Source: Candidatus Cloacimonadota bacterium
GTDB taxonomy: Bacteria > Cloacimonadota > Cloacimonadia > Cloacimonadales > JAMOQM01
Direction: 5' to 3'
Length of the DNA stretch: 36,191 nucleotides
Assembly (NCBI GenBank): GCA_027064005.1
Contig: JAMOQM010000108.1
Coordinates: 1 to 36,191, forward strand
Under the pieces are notes generated by a model, which did no database searches, was not told the origin of the DNA, and saw nothing but the letters and a program-made list of their open reading frames with translations. This document shows, piece after piece, positions 7,871-15,313 of this stretch (its first letter is position 1; each line of letters opens with the position of its first letter). The translations under genes and the position numbers were made by a program.

Positions 7871-8619
7871 ACAAACATATTCAAACAAATGATTTTAATT
7901 TATGGTTTGGAAACAAGCATATTTTACACAATATTTCTATTCCTGTGTATGATAAAAAAATAACAGCATTAATTGGACCATCCGGTTGTGGAAAATCAAC
8001 TTTACTTCGCTCTTTCAACAGAATGAACGATTTAATTCCGGAAACCAAAATCAAAGGAAAAGTAATGCTTTTTGATGATGATATTTATAAACCAAAAATT
8101 GATGTTACAAAAATTAGAGCTCAGGTCGGAATGGTTTTTCAACGTCCAAATCCATTCCCGAAGTCTATTTATAAAAATGTTGCCTACGGATTAGAGATAA
8201 GAGGTGAAAAAAAATCACATATCGATGAAGCAGTGGAAAGAAGTTTGAGAAGCGCTTGGCTTTGGAACGAAGTAAAAGATAGATTAAATGATTCGGCTTT
8301 TTCATTATCCGGTGGTCAACAACAAAGACTTTGTATAGCAAGAGCCTTGGCAAATGACCCGAAAATTATTTTACTTGATGAACCAACTTCCGCTCTTGAT
8401 CCGCAATCAACAGCAAAAATTGAGGAACTCTGCATTGAACTTCGTGATAAAGTTACTATTCTGATTGTAACCCATAATATCGCTCAAGCAGGTAGAATTT
8501 CCGATTATACAGCATTTATGTATCTCGGAGAAATAATTGAATTTGGCGAAACAAAAAAAGTGTTCACTGTTCCCAAAAAGAAACAAACCGAAGCTTATTT
8601 GAATGGTGTTTTTGGATAA
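7864..8619 (+). CDS. pstB: Phosphate ABC transporter ATPase PstB
   Basis: Cytoplasmic ATPase of 251 aa with Walker [10 protein letters not shown], a Q-loop region [15 protein letters not shown] typical of PstB, signature LSGGQQQR, Walker [13 protein letters not shown] and the H-loop His in IVTHN. The start overlaps pstA by 7 bp. It is the last gene of the tight pst run; a 227-bp gap with its own promoter-like sequence follows before phoU. Confidence 0.95.
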   Translation: MVNKHIQTNDFNLWFGNKHILHNISIPVYDKKITALIGPSGCGKSTLLRSFNRMNDLIPETKIKGKVMLFDDDIYKPKIDVTKIRAQVGMVFQRPNPFPKSIYKNVAYGLEIRGEKKSHIDEAVERSLRSAWLWNEVKDRLNDSAFSLSGGQQQRLCIARALANDPKIILLDEPTSALDPQSTAKIEELCIELRDKVTILIVTHNIAQAGRISDYTAFMYLGEIIEFGETKKVFTVPKKKQTEAYLNGVFG

Positions 8620-8710
8620 GCAGGTCATAAAATGTTGGAGAAGTTTTTTGCATTTGAGATTATTTTCATTTGATCTGATCTTTTCATATTTGACATATCT
8701 CAATTTAATA

Positions 8711-8741
8711 TTGACAATATTGATATATGCTTAAATATAAT
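8711..8741 (+). promoter_or_regulatory. Candidate promoter for phoU
   Basis: TTGACA (8711-8716) and TATAAT (8736-8741) lie 19 bp apart in the 227-bp pstB-phoU gap, which otherwise shows no gene. A second TTGACA at 8690-8695 is also present. The spacing is longer than the usual 17 bp, so the call is tentative. Confidence 0.35.
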
Positions 8742-8846
8742 AGTATCTTTTCTTCAACAATTTTAATGTATGTACAGCAAGCTATTGCATCACCAGAAGA
8801 AAAAATTTTTATGACAATAGAATAAAAAACACAATATCAGGAGAAA

Positions 8847-9497
8847 ATGATGATTTATAAAATGGATGAATTTAAAAAGAAGGTAATCCTTCAAGCCGGA
8901 ACAGTAGAATTTATGTTTGAACTATTTATAGAAAATCTTCAAAGAAAGAATGAAAAAAAGTTGAAAGAAATTTTCCTCTTAGAAGAAAAAGTAAATACAA
9001 AAGAGATAGAAATCGAAGAAGATATTATTGGTATGATAGCACTTTATCAGCCGGAAGGAAAAAATCTTAGAACTGCTTTAATGATTATGAAAATGAATAA
9101 TGATTTGGAAAGAGTAGGTGATTTAGTAAGCGATATGGCTAACTTTTATTTATCTGATTCAATGGGACACAATTTTAAATTCCTTGAAAAACTTATTCTT
9201 ATGTGTAAAAAATCTTACGAAATGTTAAAAGAAAGCATTGAATCATTTATAAAGGAAGATCCTATCATTGCAAAAACAGTCTGTGAAAAAGATGATTTTG
9301 TTGATGATTTACACTCTGAACTAAGAAAAGATATTATTAAATATGTTCAAAAAAATCCTACTGAAACTGAAAAAATTTTAAATTACTATAATATTATTTT
9401 TAAAATTGAACGAATTGCCGACCTTGCCACAAATATTGCTGAAGAAGCAATCTATTTATCAAAAGGCAAAGATATTAAACACGGATTGTTTGGATAA
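8847..9497 (+). CDS. phoU: PhoU-family phosphate signalling regulator
   Basis: A 216-aa all-helical protein with two PhoU repeats. The metal-binding-type motifs are present: MNNDLERVGDLVSDMANFY in the first repeat and KIERIADLATNIAEEAIYL in the second. PhoU proteins restrain PhoR signalling and Pst transport when phosphate is sufficient. The ribosome site CAGGAGAAA precedes two adjacent ATG codons (8847 and 8850); either could be used. It lies downstream of pstB, the usual order, but with a larger gap. Confidence 0.9.
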   Translation: MMIYKMDEFKKKVILQAGTVEFMFELFIENLQRKNEKKLKEIFLLEEKVNTKEIEIEEDIIGMIALYQPEGKNLRTALMIMKMNNDLERVGDLVSDMANFYLSDSMGHNFKFLEKLILMCKKSYEMLKESIESFIKEDPIIAKTVCEKDDFVDDLHSELRKDIIKYVQKNPTETEKILNYYNIIFKIERIADLATNIAEEAIYLSKGKDIKHGLFG

Positions 9498-9685
9498 TAA
9501 AATAATTTCACGTAACAAAACACTTACAATAAGCACGAAAAAAGCAGGAAGAACGGGGCATGCTCAAACATTACCGGCAATCACCAAAAGAGGAAGTCTA
9601 AATGGATATTATTTTCAGTGAAAACAGTATTGGTATTGTTATGAAAATAACCCTTTGAACATATTAAATAAGAGGAGGGACTAAA

Positions 9686-10633
9686 ATGAGAATCAACACC
9701 AAACCAATTAATGGAAATCTAATTATAAAATTTGCGAATGATCCTTTAGAAAACGCACTGATTGATGGCATCCGGAAGACAATTAACAGGTTTAGAGAGA
9801 GACCATTAAATTTTTTTACTGAATCCGATATCCATTCTTCATTGATGAAAGATATAATGGTTGGGAATTCAAAGGTATTTTTATTTAAAGATGACAAATA
9901 CCCCGAAGTTTCATTAGTTCACAATGAATATCCAACAAATTTCAGATATGAAAAGAAAAAGTTGTTGAAAGGATATACCGGAAATGACACTGAAATTGAA
10001 AAACAAACAAACATTGAAGTAAAAACAGGTGACAGGGGAAATTTTGATTTGTCTATACTAAATAGAGATTTTGTAGAAAATATGTTTAACAACCCTACTT
10101 GTCTAATAAACAGCAAAGGGAAAAGAAAAGATAAGCATGATTTGAATGAATCAATAAAAAATATCATTAATAAAAATATAGGTTATCCTATTCAAAGAAA
10201 ATCAAAGAATAATATTAAATTTCAAGAAGAATTACTATATGCTATTGAAGTAAAATTCATTCACCCTTTTAATGCTCGAGATAAAGGTATGTTGGACGAA
10301 GTAATCAAAGATAATAGAAAGCTTAAATTAACAAGAATTCATTCCGGCAACAAAACCAAAGTTCTTAACTTAATCTTTTGCTCTTCCGATGCATTAAAAA
10401 GAAGAGATAAAGAAAAATCAGTAATTGATCGGATAAAGAAGTATGTTCGCCAACAAAATAAAACCCAAAAAATACCCGATGATGTGATCAATATATTCAT
10501 AGAATCATACATTTTTAAAGATTCAAAAAATAACAGTACAATAAAAGAAACTGAAAAGCCATTAATCTCAATTGGAGGCAACTGCACGGATAACCTGTTT
10601 TTCAAGCAACTTAAAAATGCCTTAAAAATATGA
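9686..10633 (+). CDS. Uncharacterised protein, possible PD-(D/E)XK-like nuclease fold
   Basis: A 315-aa soluble protein with no signal peptide or membrane segment. I do not recognise a named family. A PD-(D/E)XK-like pattern is visible: an early TESDIHSSLM helix with a candidate Glu, VSLVHNEYPTNFRYE, then GDRGNFDLSILN with a candidate metal-binding Asp, then LLYAIEVKFIHPF with an E-x-K pair. These are in the right order for a restriction-endonuclease-like fold, but nuclease activity is not shown. The GGAGGGACTAAA ribosome site supports the ATG. Its last codons overlap the next gene by ATGA, so both are one operon. The preceding 188 bp hold no recognisable gene. Codon use is like the surroundings. 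Confidence 0.6.
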   Translation: MRINTKPINGNLIIKFANDPLENALIDGIRKTINRFRERPLNFFTESDIHSSLMKDIMVGNSKVFLFKDDKYPEVSLVHNEYPTNFRYEKKKLLKGYTGNDTEIEKQTNIEVKTGDRGNFDLSILNRDFVENMFNNPTCLINSKGKRKDKHDLNESIKNIINKNIGYPIQRKSKNNIKFQEELLYAIEVKFIHPFNARDKGMLDEVIKDNRKLKLTRIHSGNKTKVLNLIFCSSDALKRRDKEKSVIDRIKKYVRQQNKTQKIPDDVINIFIESYIFKDSKNNSTIKETEKPLISIGGNCTDNLFFKQLKNALKI

Positions 10634-10857
10634 AACTTAACTTCAAAATCCATAGAAGAACAAAAGGAATTGGTGGTTCTTGGCCAGAAGTCCGAACTTT
10701 AAACACAAGAATCATTATGGATATCGGAATGCCATTAGCCAATGCAATGAAAAAGCAACTTAATTTCAGGAAATATGAGAAACTTGAAAATGCGGAATTG
10801 ATAAAACGAAAAATCCTGCCGACATTAAATGGCCTTATGATAGAAATGAGAATTTAG
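10630..10857 (+). pseudogene. Truncated N-terminus of RNase J-like MBL-fold hydrolase
   Basis: The 75 codons start KLNFKIHRRTKGIGGSW, then NTRIIMDIGMPLANA and LPTLNGLMI. This resembles the first beta strands of beta-CASP/RNase J-like metallo-beta-lactamase hydrolases (an IHRGxKEIGGS..E....TRI..D.GMPL pattern). The frame stops just before the HxHxDH metal motif should appear, so it cannot be an active enzyme. It is coupled to the preceding gene by ATGA, so an intact ancestor was probably a nuclease/hydrolase gene pair. Remote similarity is by eye only. Confidence 0.6.
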
Positions 10858-10859
10858 TT

Positions 10860-10893
10860 GATGTGGCATTAATTTCTATAGATTAAATTCAGG
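10860..10893 (+). pseudogene. Short remnant of a sorting-domain tail
   Basis: ATTTCTATAGATTAAA followed by TCAGG closely matches the DNA for YFYRLKSGK at 280-300 in the first gene of the window. The surrounding frame is broken. It marks the junction where the MBL fragment ends and the second 106-bp repeat begins. Confidence 0.45.
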
Positions 10894-10999
10894 AAAACAT
10901 TATTAACAACTCTTTCCATTTGACATATTTTTTCAAAATATAATACTTTGCTTAAGAACTTGAGGAGGCTCTTTGGAGATAATGATTAACAAAAATCTT
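10894..10999 (+). repeat. 106-bp dispersed repeat, copy 2 (promoter-RBS-start module)
   Basis: Gap-free match to 637-742. TTGACA, the TATAAT region, GAGGAGG and the ATG (10982) are all kept; here the frame stops after ten codons (MINKNLDYKK). The following 180 bp to the next remnant contain no recognisable coding sequence. Both copies sit next to fragments of genes from mobile or accessory elements. Confidence 0.8.
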
Positions 11000-11180
11000 G
11001 ACTATAAAAAATAATAGAAATTATTGAAAATAATTGGATGAATTATAAAAATGATAAAAGAAAAATATACACAATTGTTGTTATCCTGCCAAATAAGAAG
11101 AATAACAACAATTTATGATACAGACAAGTTAGCGGTTATTGAAAAGAAATTTCGATTATCTTTGTAGAAAAGGAATTAGA

Positions 11181-11342
11181 ATGACAAAATTAGAAAGAAA
11201 TATAAATTTGAATTTTTACAATAAGATTGCTGAACTTTTAAAGAATGCTCAAAATAAAGTTGTTCACACTGTTAATAAAACAATGGTTTATACATACTTT
11301 GAAATAGGCCGAACAATTGTAGAAGATAAATCCATTTTGTGA
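11181..11342 (+). pseudogene. N-terminal remnant of DUF1016/YhcG-type protein
   Basis: With its own AAAAGGAAT site, the 53-codon frame reads FYNKIAELLKNAQNKVVHTV and then VYTYFEIGRTIVEDK, which matches the start of the DUF1016 N-terminal domain (a winged-helix-like domain normally followed by a PD-(D/E)XK nuclease). The frame ends abruptly at a TGA and the rest of the family, usually over 300 aa, is missing. Confidence 0.65.
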
Positions 11343-11733
11343 AATTAAAATTATCGAGGAGAAACTGTCCGAAAAAATAGATTTATCTCCCTTTCAATTT
11401 GACGGAATTGCTGATTGTTTAGATAATTATGAAAGCAGATTTAACTTAGAAAATAAAATTACGGAACAGCATTTTCTTGTTCATGGTGGAGTTGCGAAAG
11501 ATTTTGGACAAGTTACTACAATTATAAAAAATAAAACTAAGAAATTAGCAGAGATTTTTCAGGGCTCAAATTATACCGGTAATGAGGGGGTATTGCCTCA
11601 AATAGTTAATATTATCGGTTCGATTATGTCTAAAGAAATTATCAATAATTTGCTTGAAGAACCGGAATTACTGAACAAAATTTTGGTTTTTGAGTTGGAA
11701 GATTTTTCACTTGAATTTATTAACTTGAAATAA
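11341..11733 (+). pseudogene. Start-less ORF, 3' part of an unrecognised gene
   Basis: Beginning at the stop of the DUF1016 remnant but in another frame, 130 sense codons stay open until TAA at 11731. The product (for example SEKIDLSPFQFDGIADCLD, later QHFLVHGGVAKDFGQVTTII and a hydrophobic-acidic C-terminus) reads like real protein with normal composition, but no usable start precedes it, and it is missing from the ORF track for that reason. I do not recognise the family. It is most likely the C-terminal part of another gene fused by deletion to the DUF1016 fragment. Confidence 0.5.
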
Positions 11734-11756
11734 AATAGGAATTATTGATTTACGAT

Positions 11757-11775
11757 AAATGAATCGGATTCATTT
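11757..11775. promoter_or_regulatory. 19-bp palindromic operator candidate
   Basis: AAATGAATCGGATTCATTT has perfect 9-bp arms around one central base. It lies about 20 bp upstream of a TTGACA and about 90 bp upstream of the first gene of the glucan locus. Size and symmetry fit a dimeric helix-turn-helix regulator of the LacI or a similar family. No such regulator gene is in the window and no second copy was noticed. Confidence 0.5.
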
Positions 11776-11793
11776 ATTTTCTTATATTTTTAC

Positions 11794-11821
11794 TTGACAT
11801 ACAACTCTATAGAAATAAAAA
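11794..11821 (+). promoter_or_regulatory. Candidate promoter of the glucan-utilisation locus
   Basis: TTGACA (11794-11799) is followed after 16 bp by TAAAAA (11816-11821), a weak -10; a TATAGA at 11808 is too close. It lies between the 19-bp palindrome and the AGGAGGT ribosome site of the first amylase. Confidence 0.4.
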
Positions 11822-11864
11822 ATTTTTCTGTTACATTTCTAAAAAATGTAGCGAGGAGGTAGTT

Positions 11865-14093
11865 ATTAATAGAAAAGGAATTTGTTTTATTAAATTTGTT
11901 TTATTCATTGTTTTATTAAATATTTCACCTAAGATTTTTGCCAATCCTAAACTGGATACTTATATCCAATCTAGCTTCACAAAATTTTCAAATAATAAAT
12001 ATGATAATTCTTCTACTTTCTTTTCTCATAAATCTATTATAGTTTGGGGAACCCATTCCGATGACGAAGATGAAGCGGATATTAACGAAACAATGGCGGA
12101 AAATGTTGTTGATTTCAGAATTAAAAAATGGCTAAACCACGAAAATAATGTTGTAAAAGTCATTCCTGATACAGATGTTACTTTGTCAGATTTACAAAAC
12201 TACAACCTGATCTTGGTTGGAACTCCATCTTCAAATATATATTTGAAGAAAATTACTAAATTTCTGCCAATAAAAATTACTGAAGATGAAATTATCGCCG
12301 ATAATAAGAAATTTGAAGGTGATGAAGTTGGAATCAATTTCCGTTATGCAAATCCTTATAATCCCAAAACCCAAATTTGGATAATTTCAGCTCCGTCTTA
12401 TGAAGCTCTGCGTTTTATTCCGAAAAAACAAGATTATTGCATTTATCAACTTACAAGTTACAATCCGTCTGCTGATCGCTTTAAAGAGCTCGCTATTGGG
12501 AATTTCTCAAAAAAATGGAATCTTAAAAAATTAGCTTTGGTTGATACTGTCTCTATTGAAACTGACGAAAATAATCCTATCAAAGTATCGGAATTAAAGA
12601 ATTTTCCATCTCCAAATTGGATTAAAACCGGTGTGATGTATGAGATTTTTGTACGAAGTTTTTACGATAGTGATGGCGATGGTATTGGTGATTTGAATGG
12701 AATTACGAAAAAGCTGGATTATCTCAATGATGGGAATCCTGACACTGATACTGATTTGGGAATTAAAACTATTTGGTTGATGCCGATTTTCGAATCACCG
12801 AGTTATCATGGTTATGATGTTACAAATTATTTAAAAATAAATCCCGATTATGGTACAAATGAAGATTTTAGAAAATTGTTGCGAGAAGCACATAAAAGAG
12901 GAATAAAAATTATTACCGATATAGCTTTGAATCACTGTTCTTCTCAACATAGATTTTTTAAAGACGCTTACGGGAATTTAAAATCAAAATATTCTGATTG
13001 GTTTTATTTTACAAATCCTTCTCATACTAAAGCTGATAATTGGGAATTCCGAACCAATAAAAAAGATAAAGATATGCTCGATCCGCCAATGCCGGCTTGG
13101 AATGTGAATAATCCTAAAGTGGCAAAATATTTATTTGATGCTGCTAAATATTGGCTCGATCCGAATAAAGACGGTGATTTTTCTGACGGTATTGACGGTT
13201 TTAGATGCGATTATGTAAAAGGACCTCCCAAAGAATTTTGGCAAAATTTTAGACAAGAAGTTAAAGCGATTAATCCGAACATTTTGCTTTTAGCTGAAGA
13301 TTGGGAAGGATTGGATTCGATAGCAAAAGATTTTGATAATGAATTTGATATGGCATTTGATTTTCCGTTTCAAGGAAGTTTGATGGAAGCTGTTTCGGAA
13401 GGGAATGCCCGTGATTTTATCCATTTGATTATGAGCGAAAAAGATGCTTTACCGAAAAATGCCGTGATGAACCGATTTGTAAATAATCATGATATGAATA
13501 GAATTTCTTCCGTTTTGAGATCCGAACAAGTTAAATTGGCTTTTGTAACATTGTTGACTTTCCCCGATATGCCAATGCTTTATTACGGAGATGAGATTGG
13601 GATGAAAGGAATTAAAGATCCTTATGATGAAGGGATTCGCCGTCCAATGGAATGGACTTCTTTAAATTCTTCTAAAGGTACCACAAATTGGTATCCTGCC
13701 TGGTCAAATGAAAAAGATGGGATTTCGGTCGAAGAAGAATCAAAAGATAAAAATTCGCTTTTTAATTTTGTGAAGAAATTAATTGCTCTCAGAAATGAAA
13801 ATAGCGTCTTTGAAACAGGGAAAGTGAAATTTAATAGCGTAATAATCAATTCCGGAGATGATGCTGAAGATTATAAACGAGCAATTTCTTATACTGTTTC
13901 TAATAAAAAAGATAGTTTTGTTGTAGTAGAAAATCTTTATAAAGAGAAAAATCTAACTATTGAGCTTTCTAAAAATCAGGAAATCACTGCAAAAGAAATA
14001 ATAAAACAAGATGGTGTTAATTATAAAATTATCGGAAATAAACTTAGCGGTTTTTTCCCAAATAGAAGTTTTTTAATAATTAAAATAAAATAG
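11865..14093 (+). CDS. Secreted GH13 alpha-amylase-family enzyme, probable ATT start
   Basis: Extracytoplasmic alpha-glucan hydrolase. The ORF track begins at an internal ATG (12093), but the frame is open upstream to an ATT at 11865, five bases after a strong AGGAGG. From there the protein begins with a good signal peptide (INRKGICFIKFVLFIVLLNI, then SPKIFA), giving 742 aa. Residues about 50-245 form an N-terminal domain with NLILVGTPSSN and YANPYNP, a module also seen in secreted esterases and peptidases. The GH13 barrel follows, with the catalytic triad in GFRCDYVKG (nucleophile Asp, about 449), LLLAEDWEG (acid Glu, about 478) and FVNNHDMNR (Asp, about 543), then a C-terminal beta domain. 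A DSDGDGIGDL calcium-type loop is present. It leads the MalEFG operon (14-bp gap). Exact substrate is unknown. Confidence 0.85.
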   Translation: MNRKGICFIKFVLFIVLLNISPKIFANPKLDTYIQSSFTKFSNNKYDNSSTFFSHKSIIVWGTHSDDEDEADINETMAENVVDFRIKKWLNHENNVVKVIPDTDVTLSDLQNYNLILVGTPSSNIYLKKITKFLPIKITEDEIIADNKKFEGDEVGINFRYANPYNPKTQIWIISAPSYEALRFIPKKQDYCIYQLTSYNPSADRFKELAIGNFSKKWNLKKLALVDTVSIETDENNPIKVSELKNFPSPNWIKTGVMYEIFVRSFYDSDGDGIGDLNGITKKLDYLNDGNPDTDTDLGIKTIWLMPIFESPSYHGYDVTNYLKINPDYGTNEDFRKLLREAHKRGIKIITDIALNHCSSQHRFFKDAYGNLKSKYSDWFYFTNPSHTKADNWEFRTNKKDKDMLDPPMPAWNVNNPKVAKYLFDAAKYWLDPNKDGDFSDGIDGFRCDYVKGPPKEFWQNFRQEVKAINPNILLLAEDWEGLDSIAKDFDNEFDMAFDFPFQGSLMEAVSEGNARDFIHLIMSEKDALPKNAVMNRFVNNHDMNRISSVLRSEQVKLAFVTLLTFPDMPMLYYGDEIGMKGIKDPYDEGIRRPMEWTSLNSSKGTTNWYPAWSNEKDGISVEEESKDKNSLFNFVKKLIALRNENSVFETGKVKFNSVIINSGDDAEDYKRAISYTVSNKKDSFVVVENLYKEKNLTIELSKNQEITAKEIIKQDGVNYKIIGNKLSGFFPNRSFLIIKIK

Positions 14094-14107
14094 TCTGTGG
14101 AGGAATT

Positions 14108-15304
14108 ATGAAAAAAAGAATATTTGTAATATCATTGTTTTCCTTAATGTTAAACATGTTGTTTTCACAAACACAAATAGTATTATGGCACTCATATCGA
14201 GGAGCTGAAAAAACTGCAATAAATAAGGTTGTGGCTAATTTTAATGCTCAAAATAAAGATGTAAAAATCAAAGCTTTGGCTGTTCCGTTCGATGCTTTTC
14301 CTGATAAAATAACAGCTGCTATTCCCCGTGGAAAAGGACCTGATATCTTTATTTTTGCTCACGACAGAATAGGCGGTTGGGTAGAAGGAAATGTTATTGA
14401 ACCTCTTGATTATTATTTAGATGACGATATAAGCGAAAATTTTGTAGAAGGTGCATATAAACCAATGGTTTATAATGAATCTCTTTACGGACTGCCAATG
14501 GCTGTAAAATCTATTGTTCTTTATTACAACACAGATTTATTGAAAAATCCACCTAAAACAACTGACGAAATGATTGCAGTGGCAAAAAAATTTACCGATC
14601 CTAAATCCGGAAAATACGGACTTGTTTATGAAAATGCAAATTATTATTACAATGCCTGTTGGATGCAAGGTTTCGGAGGACGTGTTTTCGATAAAAACAA
14701 TCATCCGATAATCAATTCACCGGAATGTGTCCGATCTTTTCAATTTTCACAAGATTTGTTTTTAAAAGATAAAATTGTTCCGCCGGAAGTTTCCAATATT
14801 TTGGTGACAACTCTATTTAATGAAAATAAGGCGGCAATGGCTATCAGTGGACCTTGGTTTAGAGGAGAAATAGCCAAAAACATACATTATAAAGTTGCAC
14901 TTCTTCCTATAATTTCCGAAACAAATACTCGAGCATTACCGTTTATGAGTTCAGAAGGTGTTATGATGAGTGCCAAATCTAAAAATAAAGATGCTGCCTT
15001 TAAAGTTATGAAGTATTTGGTTAACGATGAATCTGCTTACATTATGGCGAAAATCGGGAAACAACCTGTTGCCAATAAATCTGTTTATTCTCATAAAGAT
15101 ATTGCCGATGATCCGTTTTTACCTATTTTCAAAAAACAAATTAAATATTCAATTCCGATGCCAAGTATTCCCCAAATGACATTTGTTTGGTCTCCGGCTT
15201 CGAGTGCGATAAATGCGGTTATCAATGGTGAATCTCCTAAGAAAGCTTTGGACAAAGCTGAAAATACTGTTCTGAAAAACCTAAAAGCTGCCGGATTTAA
15301 ATAG
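14108..15304 (+). CDS. malE: Maltose/maltodextrin-type ABC substrate-binding protein
   Basis: A 398-aa family-1 extracellular solute-binding protein with a signal peptide ending LFSQ, then TQIVLWHSYRGAEKTAINKV, GKGPDIFIFAHDRIGGW (the classic MalE-like segment), a YGLPMAVKSIVLYYNTDLL hinge and a C-terminal helix region with NAVINGESPKKALDKAE. No lipobox Cys is seen, so it should be periplasmic. Position between an amylase and MalF/MalG homologues supports maltodextrin as ligand; the symbol is by analogy. Confidence 0.87.
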   Translation: MKKRIFVISLFSLMLNMLFSQTQIVLWHSYRGAEKTAINKVVANFNAQNKDVKIKALAVPFDAFPDKITAAIPRGKGPDIFIFAHDRIGGWVEGNVIEPLDYYLDDDISENFVEGAYKPMVYNESLYGLPMAVKSIVLYYNTDLLKNPPKTTDEMIAVAKKFTDPKSGKYGLVYENANYYYNACWMQGFGGRVFDKNNHPIINSPECVRSFQFSQDLFLKDKIVPPEVSNILVTTLFNENKAAMAISGPWFRGEIAKNIHYKVALLPIISETNTRALPFMSSEGVMMSAKSKNKDAAFKVMKYLVNDESAYIMAKIGKQPVANKSVYSHKDIADDPFLPIFKKQIKYSIPMPSIPQMTFVWSPASSAINAVINGESPKKALDKAENTVLKNLKAAGFK

Positions 15305-15313
15305 GATTTTCTA

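Noticed and set aside
9406-9621. 71-aa ORF overlapping phoU
   Set aside because: Its first half is an out-of-frame reading of phoU and the rest resembles no family I know; no ribosome site. The stretch 9498-9685 has no supported gene.
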